From Oscillospiraceae bacterium (GTDB lineage: Bacteria > Bacillota > Clostridia > Oscillospirales > Acutalibacteraceae), in the NCBI GenBank assembly GCA_029004655.1, contig JAQVYP010000031.1, forward strand, positions 1-14,341: a DNA stretch of 14,341 nt, read 5' to 3'. Position 1 is the first letter of the stretch. Each line of letters starts with the position of its first letter. The notes under the pieces are model-generated. The model made no database searches and was not told the origin of the DNA. It was given only the letters and a program-made list of their open reading frames with translations. The position numbers were made by a program, and so were the translations under genes. Below, piece after piece: positions 7,162 through 13,172 of the stretch.

Positions 7162-10100
7162 TTATGGACGCTTTAGATAAGGCACAATTGCCGTAATGCA
7201 GGTAAATATCAGTTGAACAGCAACTATTGCAATTGAAGTCAACAGCTGGATTTGCCCACTTGACAACATATATATCGTGAGAGCTATTCCACAAAAAATT
7301 CCGATAATATGAATTGCAGCCATTATAGCCGAGATTGTCTTTATGCGAATACTGGCGGTAACAGCGGCGAAAAACCCGCAGATTGAATTCCCGAAACAAG
7401 CAGGAGCTTTTGTGCTTTCCATATAATTGGTTTCTTGTTTATATAACTGAACAGCGGATGTGGATATTAATTTAACCGAATCATCAAATAGTCCAAAATA
7501 ATCGCAAATCATTTGTTCCGTAACATTTGAATCACAAGAGTTTACAAGAAGGGTTACGCCTGTGCTGCAAAGTCTACGCAATTCATGAGTGATATCTTCA
7601 TCGGCTTCATATCCGACAACCAACAGCACGCAAGGTTTTCCATCAACAGCGATATAAACGGGAAAAAAACTGCTGCGAAGTATTTTATTGTCAACTCCAA
7701 TGGACGGTAATTTTATGGCGTGGCCTTCCATTAATGCGCGATTACCGACTAGAATGCGACGCTCGCCGATCCAGCCAGAAAGCCCCATTTTATCTTCATA
7801 TGTAATTGCATCAACCGCAGGCAAATTATTGATATCATCGGCTAAAATCTGCTTGAATATATCTCCAAGAGGGCTTTTAGCACCGATTACAACCGCGGCG
7901 GCTTCAATAAGGGAATGATCAACCGCATTTTTACTTAAAAGATGCATTTTAAATAACTTAACCGAACCTGCAGGAAAAATATCTAACACATTAACGGCCA
8001 CAGCGTTGCTTTCGGCAATACTTTCAGCAGAGGTAAAGCCTGCAAGAGTTGCATCATAATTGTCAAGTGTGTTTGCGGCAACTTTAAGCGGTAAATTACA
8101 AAGCATCAAAGATGATGGTGGGCAGCACAAGCAGAGCACAAGCGCAAAGGTCATTAAAACGGCAGGCATTGTGCCAATGAATAAAAATCCGAGCAAAGCG
8201 CTGACCAGGCTGAGGACCAGAGACGCGAGTATTATTTTTGATAAAACTCTTTCATATGGATCTTCACGATATGAATTGTTTAGGAAACCCGTTATATTAA
8301 CTGTTCGTCTACCAACACAGATAAGCGCATCGCCGTCAATTGCACCACGGCTCATGGCCGAAGCTGAGATATCATTATGGACAAACTGCAGAGCTCGCTT
8401 TATGTTGGAGTTTGCAATGTTTCCAAAACCTTTAATAACACGGTTAATTATAAGGAATTTGCCAAACCCGTTAAAGACTAAGCCAAGAGAAGCAACTGCA
8501 CACAATTGGTTATTGGCACCGCCGAACAATAAAAGAGACAAAACGGATTGTAAAACAACTGCCAAAACGGCCAATGCAGTTGGAGAATCCATGTCCGGAT
8601 TCAGAGTGAACAGACCACCGAGGCCTTTCATGGTATTAATGTTAATAACGGCAGCAATAAGTAATAATCCAAGCTGAACTGTACCCCAAACATTTCCGAG
8701 TTCAGAGGCAAACGAACTGCAAAATGAAGAATTCATAACAAGCAAAGCAACTGTTATTAACGCGGTGGGAACCATTCGGGCAATAAGTTTTTGCCTGCGT
8801 GAAAGTAAATCGAGGTGAATTTCCGGCGCATCGTCAAGGCAGGTATAATCGTCGATGCTGTCCTCTGATTCATCATCAAATTTAGAATGAATCACATCAC
8901 CCTCGGTAGAATCTTCCTCCGAATCACCGAAGAAGTTGATCTTTTCCTGAGGTTCAACCGCTTTTTTAACCGGAGCGAAGTTTATTGTTTCCCCTAGATC
9001 ACTGTCAAGTTCATCCAGCAATTGGGGCTTGATTGATTTTTTGTTTACAAACAATGCATGAGTTGGTACGACGTGGTTTTTAATGTTAATTTCACAGGTG
9101 TTTCCGCTGGCGGAAGTGGGTGGATTGACAACAGAATCATCGGCAAGGCTGAATTGAATTCCATTATCACTGTTTTGTATCGGATTTTCCACTTCATCGG
9201 TAGCAACATTTATAGGAGCATCGGTGTTTTCGGTATTTAAAACCACATTGCTTGTTTTGCTTTTTGGTGCAGTTGAATCTGTATTCTGAGTTAAAACGCC
9301 GTTAGTTGTGTTGTTATCAATAACCTTGATTTTAATTGGAACCTCTTTGGCAACAGAGTCCGAAACTTCGGCACTTCCTGTGTTTATAGGTGTCTCAAAA
9401 AACCTTGTTTTACGCACATTGACTAAAGGAGTCATGGGTATTTTGGAAATATCTGAAAGCGAAGCTTTCGGAACAGCCGATTTTGTCTTAATTGAAGCCA
9501 AATCATTTGAAGTGAGTGCATTTGGGTTCCCCACTGTGGCTTTTTTATCTCCATAAAGACGGGAAATGCGATCCTGTGCTTTCTTTTCTGCAGAGCTGAT
9601 AATATCATTAACGCTATCCAAGGTATAGGCAGGTTTTATTGTTGGCTTATATGTAGGCATTCCGTCATCGGCATTAATAAAGTTTTGGCATTTTTTCAGC
9701 AAACTTTCAATTGGCTCACCAACAACTTGTTTGGCAGCAAAGCTACTTGCGCCCGGATTAACGGGAATTGCAGGTTTTGCTGAAGTTTGCTCCATAGGAA
9801 TGCTTGTCGGAGCAACAGAAGAATTGTTAATCGCAATTTTTTCAAGAATAGGTTTGGCAACAGCCGGAGCTTTTGAATCTTTTAAATCTGTTTTTGGATG
9901 TTCGTTTTCGGAAGCTGAACTGCCCGGTTCGAGAATTTCCTTGTCAAATTTTTCTTCTTGCGCTTTAAGCATCTTTTCAAAAAGCGACTGTGCTGCGGGT
10001 GACATATTGTTGCTGTTAGTCTTCATAGAAGGTGGAACCATTTGAATTTTTTCCGGAGTGGTGTGCCCGTTGTTGGTGCCCATTAATTCGTTGGCAGTCA

Positions 10101-10284
10101 AGGCATGCGGGGCACGACCCTTATCAGATCTTTTCCCCCAAGCACTGATGCCGGAGTCGAAAATATCCAAAGGCATTGTAAATGTATCATCATCAAAATC
10201 TTTAGGATCGGTGCCTGAAACATCCTTTGATTCAAACGAGTAATATTCATAATCATTTTTTTTATCGTGCTTAAAAAATTTCAC
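7162..10284 (-). CDS. Degenerate P1B-type ATPase-like membrane protein with long low-complexity N-terminal tail
   Basis: A 1040-residue protein. Residues 1-490 are hydrophilic, rich in S, T, P, K, D and N, and look disordered, ending in an acidic stretch (about 450-492). The rest follows the layout of a P1B ATPase. Hydrophobic segments lie at about 503-518, 535-550, 568-588 and 592-615. Segments at 681-703 and 706-728 follow, the latter with a CCPP motif at 720-723 where P1B pumps have CPx. A hydrophobic pair ends the protein (about 973-1005, 1012-1035). D768 lies 48 residues after the CPP motif, where the phosphorylated Asp belongs, but it reads DIFPAG instead of DKTGT. An N-domain-like GLSGWIGERRILVGN is at 834-848 and SPLG (804-807) replaces HP. 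TGE and GDGxND are missing. It is therefore probably a catalytically dead pseudo-pump, of unknown role. The start is GTG, supported by a strong Shine-Dalgarno. Confidence 0.75.
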   Translation of the reverse strand: MKFFKHDKKNDYEYYSFESKDVSGTDPKDFDDDTFTMPLDIFDSGISAWGKRSDKGRAPHALTANELMGTNNGHTTPEKIQMVPPSMKTNSNNMSPAAQSLFEKMLKAQEEKFDKEILEPGSSASENEHPKTDLKDSKAPAVAKPILEKIAINNSSVAPTSIPMEQTSAKPAIPVNPGASSFAAKQVVGEPIESLLKKCQNFINADDGMPTYKPTIKPAYTLDSVNDIISSAEKKAQDRISRLYGDKKATVGNPNALTSNDLASIKTKSAVPKASLSDISKIPMTPLVNVRKTRFFETPINTGSAEVSDSVAKEVPIKIKVIDNNTTNGVLTQNTDSTAPKSKTSNVVLNTENTDAPINVATDEVENPIQNSDNGIQFSLADDSVVNPPTSASGNTCEINIKNHVVPTHALFVNKKSIKPQLLDELDSDLGETINFAPVKKAVEPQEKINFFGDSEEDSTEGDVIHSKFDDESEDSIDDYTCLDDAPEIHLDLLSRRQKLIARMVPTALITVALLVMNSSFCSSFASELGNVWGTVQLGLLLIAAVININTMKGLGGLFTLNPDMDSPTALAVLAVVLQSVLSLLLFGGANNQLCAVASLGLVFNGFGKFLIINRVIKGFGNIANSNIKRALQFVHNDISASAMSRGAIDGDALICVGRRTVNITGFLNNSYREDPYERVLSKIILASLVLSLVSALLGFLFIGTMPAVLMTFALVLCLCCPPSSLMLCNLPLKVAANTLDNYDATLAGFTSAESIAESNAVAVNVLDIFPAGSVKLFKMHLLSKNAVDHSLIEAAAVVIGAKSPLGDIFKQILADDINNLPAVDAITYEDKMGLSGWIGERRILVGNRALMEGHAIKLPSIGVDNKILRSSFFPVYIAVDGKPCVLLVVGYEADEDITHELRRLCSTGVTLLVNSCDSNVTEQMICDYFGLFDDSVKLISTSAVQLYKQETNYMESTKAPACFGNSICGFFAAVTASIRIKTISAIMAAIHIIGIFCGIALTIYMLSSGQIQLLTSIAIVAVQLIFTCITAIVPYLKRP

Positions 10285-10288
10285 TTTT

Positions 10289-10297
10289 GGATCACCT
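10289..10297 (-). promoter_or_regulatory. Shine-Dalgarno site fixing the GTG start at 10284
   Basis: The minus strand reads AGGTGATCC, nine consecutive bases complementary to the conserved 16S rRNA 3' end (GGATCACCT), beginning 4 bases before the GTG start codon at 10282-10284. This offsets the unusual start codon. No convincing promoter was found further upstream; a weak candidate on the minus strand has TTGTAT, a 17-base gap and TTTACT. Confidence 0.7.
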
Positions 10298-10400
10298 TCC
10301 AGGTTTATATATTAGGCATGAGTAAAACTTTGACTTTGGGGGCATACAAGTGTTTCTTTGTATTGATTATTTATATTGTTATGTTATGTACTTTGATCTC

Positions 10401-10426
10401 GGGGCGGATATGGAATCCACCCCTAC
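10401..10426 (-). repeat. REP-like short palindrome, copy B
   Basis: Read on the minus strand this is GGGGTGGAT, a 5-base loop, and ATCCGCCCC: a 9-bp stem with one G:T pair, preceded by GTA. It lies 9 bases past the rlmB stop codon and could slow or protect transcript ends. There is no U-run after it, so it is not a standard terminator. It is the inverted partner of 7079-7103. Confidence 0.6.
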
Positions 10427-10434
10427 GGTTAAAA

Positions 10435-11214
10435 TTAAATTGCCTTGATTCCACCACGTTGTCTGACAACTTCAAACATAAGAACGCCGGCGGCCACCGA
10501 AGCGTTTAGAGAATTTATTTTCCCAAGCATTGGCATAGACACGATTGCATCGCAATTTTCTTTAACAAGTTTTCCGACACCGTTGCCCTCCGAACCGATT
10601 ACAAGCGCTATTGCTCCGTCAAGAGAAGTGCTACACCAGCTTTGCCCGTCCATATCTGCACCGTATATCCAAAGACCCTTGTCTTTCAAAAGCTTTATAG
10701 TAGAAACAAGGTTGGTAACGCGGGCAACTTGCATATATTCTAATGCACCGCTGGCAGCTTTTGCAACGGTTGCATTTAAAGATGCGCTGCGTCTCTCCGG
10801 TATGATAATCCCGTGAACGCCGCATGCCTCTGCGGTACGAATTATAGCGCCAAGATTATGAGGATCTTCGATTTCGTCGCAAATAACGATAAAAGGTTTC
10901 TCGCCTCGTTCTTCAGCAACTTTAAAAATATCATCGACTTCGCAATAAGTGTGTGAAGCAACCATAACAGCAATTCCCTGATGCGATGTGTTGCCACACA
11001 TGAAGTCTAGCTTTGTGGGAGAAACTTCTTTGATTAATATTCCACGTTGACGACATTTCGCAATAATTGCCTGTGCAGAGCCTGATGCTGAGCCATGTGC
11101 AACTAAAAGGCGATCAATTTCACGCCCCGAACGAAGTGCTTCCATAACGGCATTGCGTCCCACAATAATATTTTGATTTTGCGTATTTTCTTTTTGCTCT
11201 ATATTTTGTTCCAT
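10435..11214 (-). CDS. rlmB: 23S rRNA (guanosine-2'-O-)-methyltransferase, TrmH/RlmB family
   Basis: A 259-residue SPOUT methyltransferase that transfers a methyl group from S-adenosylmethionine to a ribose 2'-OH, in RlmB the G2251 equivalent of 23S rRNA in the peptidyl-transferase loop. The N-terminal substrate-binding domain (about 16-90, starting IIVGRNAVMEAL) is followed by the knotted catalytic domain. Motif 1 is DEIEDPHNLGAIIRTAEACG at 113-132 with N120 and R126, motif 2 is VIGSEGNGV at 205-213, and motif 3 is SMPMLGKINSLNASVAAG at 226-243. The reading frame stays open to 11262, but the ATG at 11214 is preferred: GGAG lies 7 bases upstream of it, and the conserved domain begins only after it. 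RlmB and the related tRNA enzyme TrmH are hard to separate by eye; the N-terminal domain favours RlmB. Confidence 0.9.
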   Translation of the reverse strand: MEQNIEQKENTQNQNIIVGRNAVMEALRSGREIDRLLVAHGSASGSAQAIIAKCRQRGILIKEVSPTKLDFMCGNTSHQGIAVMVASHTYCEVDDIFKVAEERGEKPFIVICDEIEDPHNLGAIIRTAEACGVHGIIIPERRSASLNATVAKAASGALEYMQVARVTNLVSTIKLLKDKGLWIYGADMDGQSWCSTSLDGAIALVIGSEGNGVGKLVKENCDAIVSMPMLGKINSLNASVAAGVLMFEVVRQRGGIKAI

Positions 11215-11293
11215 ATATAATCTCCATAATGCCAAATTCAATCGGCATAAATATTTAATCAATTTTTGCGCTAAGCAGTACGAGGGCTAACTA

Positions 11294-11450
11294 ATACTAA
11301 TTCCAATTAAAAAGTGACCAAGATTTGCGAGGATTTTGTTTGTGAGACAAGGCGGAGGACGAAGGCGGGCTATCGCCCGCCGAGAACGACAACGCAGTCT
11401 CGCAAACAAAAGACCGCGAAGATTGGTTGATTTTTATTTGGAATTAGTAT
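11294..11450 (+). repeat. Long foldback element, copy 2 (candidate structured RNA or MITE)
   Basis: A 157-bp element with a perfect 13-bp terminal inverted repeat (ATACTAATTCCAA at 11294-11306, complement at 11438-11450). Inner pairings are ACCAA (11317-11321) with TTGGT (11423-11427), TTTGCG (11324-11329) with CGCGAA (11415-11420), a 15-bp stem (11334-11348 with 11397-11411, one G:T pair) and the hairpin GGCGGGC-TATC-GCCCGCC (11364-11381). The layout, length and unpaired blocks match copy 1, while several stem sequences differ on both sides so that pairing is preserved. It lies between two minus-strand genes. No protein is encoded. Confidence 0.85.
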
Positions 11451-11542
11451 AAGATACAATACTTTAAAAAGTATAGCACATCACAGCAAAAAATAGAAGT
11501 ACAAAAGATTGTATATTATGATAAAATTTGTATGAAAATATC

Positions 11543-11579
11543 AAAAAAATCCTTTCCACTATGAAAATGGAAAGGATTT
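11543..11579 (-). terminator. Rho-independent terminator after mgsA
   Basis: A perfect 12-bp stem (AAATCCTTTCCA at 11547-11558 with its complement at 11568-11579) and a 9-base loop. Read on the minus strand it is followed by a run of seven U (11543-11549, overlapping the stem base). It begins 9 bases after the mgsA stop codon. Confidence 0.93.
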
Positions 11580-11588
11580 CGATAAATA

Positions 11589-12077
11589 TCAGAGTGTTGC
11601 GGCACGATTTTGAACATTTTTATTGAAATTAACAACATTGTGATCATAAGGCAAGTCCATGTATTTTGAGGAAATCATGAAGTCGGCCGTTGCTTTGTTG
11701 TTTGCAATTGGAATGTCATAAACCTGAGCAATGCGCAACAATGCCTTAACATCCGGATCATGAGGCTGTGCTGTCAGAGGATCCGAAAAAAAGATTATCA
11801 TATCAATTTCGGCTTGGGTAATTTTTGCACCTATTTGCTGGTCACCGCCCAAAGGACCACTGTTGTAGCCTAGTACCGGCAATCCTGTTGTGTTGGCTAC
11901 CATTTTTGCGGTTGTGCCTGTTCCGCAAAGGGTGTGTTTTTTAAGAATATCATAATTATCTTGGCACCATTTTATTAGATCCGGCTTTTTGCCATCATGT
12001 GCAATAAGCGCAATACTTTTTTTGGGCTCAATAGTAAAGGTTATATAATCATTGGCAACTTTGCTTACAACTGACAT
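11589..12077 (-). CDS. mgsA: Methylglyoxal synthase
   Basis: A 162-residue cytoplasmic lyase that converts dihydroxyacetone phosphate to methylglyoxal and phosphate, a bypass of lower glycolysis used when sugar phosphates pile up or phosphate is scarce. Visible active-site features are HDGKK (H27, K31), the phosphate-binding GTGTT (52-56), SGPLGGDQQIGA with the catalytic base D79, and PHDPDVKALLR with H106. The length is close to the usual 130-155 plus a short N-terminal extension. The ATG abuts the TAA of the upstream HPr-kinase-like gene (TAAATG), with GGAG 8 bases upstream inside that gene, so the two are translationally coupled. It is the last gene of the pair, closed by the terminator at 11543-11579. 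Confidence 0.95.
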   Translation of the reverse strand: MSVVSKVANDYITFTIEPKKSIALIAHDGKKPDLIKWCQDNYDILKKHTLCGTGTTAKMVANTTGLPVLGYNSGPLGGDQQIGAKITQAEIDMIIFFSDPLTAQPHDPDVKALLRIAQVYDIPIANNKATADFMISSKYMDLPYDHNVVNFNKNVQNRAATL

Positions 12078-12815
12078 TTAATTCACTCCAGTATTTTTAT
12101 ATGGTTTTCCAAGCAATGCTTCATAGGATACACGTACAGCGTCTTCGCTCATATTACAGCCCATTTCAAAGACAGGCACATTTTTCAATAATTTTTCGTA
12201 AAGATCAAGTAGTTGAACCATAAGTTCTTCCTTACGGGGGCGAACACTTTGCCAGTATATCTGTCTGACAGCTTCGGCAGTGGATGCCTGTTTGATATAA
12301 TTTTCCTCACTTCTGGTCAGAATTACTATGCCGCCAAGAGGAATTTTGATGTTTAAATTTTTGTCTGTTTTTCCGCTCCACGGAGTGCCGAAGGCATACA
12401 ACGTATCGTCAATAAGTCTGATCGCCGGCTTGTCGTCATTCAAAATTTGGACATTATTATCACCCAGATATTTAAGCCAAAGGGACGTGTGAGTGGATTT
12501 CCCTGTTCCGCTGGGAGCAGAGAATAAAAAAGCTTTTCCGTCAACCACAATAGATGAGGAGTGAAGCATGAAACCATCAAAAGAAACCAGCTTGTGATAA
12601 AAGTATGATCCTGTCCATACATACTCTGTTTCATCGTATGTAAGTTGAGGATATTTTTCGCTCTGTGTATGCAAAAATTCAGCAGGAAGATCAATGACAA
12701 TATCAGGTTCGCCTTCAAAATCCATTAGATACGCGGCACCCTGTTTAATCATGTGTTCTTCACTGCATTGCATTAACACTTTCAAATCAGCAATTACATA
12801 TTTTTTTAAAGACAT
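12078..12815 (-). CDS. HPr-kinase-like P-loop protein of unknown function
   Basis: A 245-residue soluble protein resembling the C-terminal kinase domain of HprK/PEP-carboxykinase-fold proteins. H85 (HSSSIVVDGKAF) precedes the P-loop SAPSGTGKSTHT (99-110). NDDKP (126-130) with the Asp pair D127-D128 follows, as does the GTPWSGK loop (143-149). True HPr kinase/phosphorylase has an extra N-terminal domain and is about 310 residues; this protein lacks it and has its own ~80-residue N-terminus. Related stand-alone proteins occur in many Firmicutes, sometimes next to PqqD-like or radical-SAM peptide genes, but none is present here. The start has GGGAG 9 bases upstream. Co-transcription with mgsA suggests a link to glycolytic flux control, which is only inference. 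The phosphorylated substrate is unknown. Confidence 0.72.
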   Translation of the reverse strand: MSLKKYVIADLKVLMQCSEEHMIKQGAAYLMDFEGEPDIVIDLPAEFLHTQSEKYPQLTYDETEYVWTGSYFYHKLVSFDGFMLHSSSIVVDGKAFLFSAPSGTGKSTHTSLWLKYLGDNNVQILNDDKPAIRLIDDTLYAFGTPWSGKTDKNLNIKIPLGGIVILTRSEENYIKQASTAEAVRQIYWQSVRPRKEELMVQLLDLYEKLLKNVPVFEMGCNMSEDAVRVSYEALLGKPYKNTGVN

Positions 12816-12890
12816 ATATACATTCTCCCTGATTTTAATACCACTCTTATAAAAAATCTTAGTGTATAATAGGTATATTAATGCTTCGAT

Positions 12891-12905
12891 AGAATAATCT
12901 ATTCT
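12891..12905. promoter_or_regulatory. Candidate operator palindrome upstream of the HPr-kinase-like gene
   Basis: AGAATA-ATC-TATTCT is a perfect 6-bp inverted repeat with a 3-base spacer. It overlaps where the -35 box would fall for the minus-strand -10 at 12866-12871, a position that has no good -35 sequence. It could therefore bind a regulator. The regulator is unknown. Confidence 0.35.
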
Positions 12906-13037
12906 TTAATAATAAAACAGAATGCACGAAAAGTCAAAGTTTAATTGAGGTTTTCAACCGATGTGCCAATTTCTGCATATTTTCAGAATTAAAGTCCATA
13001 CTATCGTTATCTATTTGGTAATTGCAAAACTCTTTTC

Positions 13038-13057
13038 GGAACAGTCAAGATTGTTCC
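13038..13057. promoter_or_regulatory. Candidate operator 1 upstream of eno
   Basis: A 20-bp palindrome, GGAACA-GTCAAGAT-TGTTCC: the outer 6 bp pair perfectly, TC/GA pair in the centre, and only one inner position fails. It is centred 52 bases before the first base of the eno -10 box (counting 13047.5 to 13099). It contains the GTCAAGA core shared with the downstream palindrome at 13110-13121. Confidence 0.45.
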
Positions 13058-13090
13058 CTACAATAATAAATATTGGTTTGCCGGAATGTG

Positions 13091-13099
13091 TGCTATAAT
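13091..13099 (+). promoter_or_regulatory. Extended -10 promoter of eno
   Basis: TGCTATAAT is a perfect extended -10 (TGn plus TATAAT at 13094-13099). The best -35 is weak (TTGGTT at 13073-13078, 15-base spacer), which suits an extended -10 promoter. The predicted start near 13106 gives a leader of about 67 bases. Confidence 0.65.
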
Positions 13100-13109
13100 A
13101 TGTAGGTAT

Positions 13110-13121
13110 TGGTCTTGACCA
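13110..13121. promoter_or_regulatory. Candidate operator 2, just downstream of the eno transcription start
   Basis: TGGTCTTGACCA is a perfect 12-bp palindrome lying only a few bases past the predicted start of transcription, a classic repressor position. Its reverse complement shares GTCAAGA, in the same spacing from GGAA, with the palindrome at 13038-13057. It could alternatively be a short hairpin in the leader RNA. Confidence 0.45.
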
Positions 13122-13172
13122 TTCCACAATTTTGCAATACCTAATTATTATCTATTTTTAGGAGGATTTTAT

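Larger units (their letters stand above)
11263..11588. other. Intergenic region between mgsA and rlmB
   Basis: It holds the second foldback element (11294-11450) and the mgsA terminator (11543-11579). The AT-rich segment 11451-11542 shows no reading frame or hairpin that I can support. No promoter for rlmB stands out between the element and the gene, so rlmB transcription may start inside or beyond the element. Confidence 0.6.
13017..13142. repeat. Nested inverted duplication around the eno promoter
   Basis: The left arm (13017-13062) and the reverse complement of the right arm (13142-13097) share, in the same order, GGT(A)ATTGCAAAA, GGAA, GTCAAGA and CCTACA. GGAA to CCTACA is ungapped over 25 positions with 18 matches; a 4-5 base gap separates this from the outer block. 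The eno extended -10 adjoins and partly overlaps the inner edge of the right arm. Confidence 0.6.
12816..13172. promoter_or_regulatory. Divergent control region between hprK-like/mgsA and eno
   Basis: 357 bases without a supportable gene. On the minus side it holds a weak candidate -10 (TATTAT at 12866-12871) for the HPr-kinase-like gene and a palindrome at 12891-12905. On the plus side it holds the eno promoter, two palindromes and a nested inverted duplication (13017-13142). The stretch 12906-13016 shows nothing I can name. Confidence 0.6.

Noticed and set aside
8060..8677. A 205-codon open frame on the plus strand opposite the pump-like gene
   Set aside because: It is antisense to the continuous 1040-codon frame, which has a strong Shine-Dalgarno. 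The antisense translation shows no domain and a composition expected of a mirror frame.
7162..10284. Working copper/zinc exporting ATPase
   Set aside because: DKTGT, TGE and GDGxND are not present, so transport by the known P-type cycle is not supported.
10401..10426. Intrinsic terminator of rlmB
   Set aside because: The hairpin is good on the minus strand, but it is followed by GAGATC and not a U-run.
11214..11262. Longer rlmB start at 11262
   Set aside because: The extra 16 residues are not part of the family, and the internal ATG at 11214 has a well-placed GGAG.
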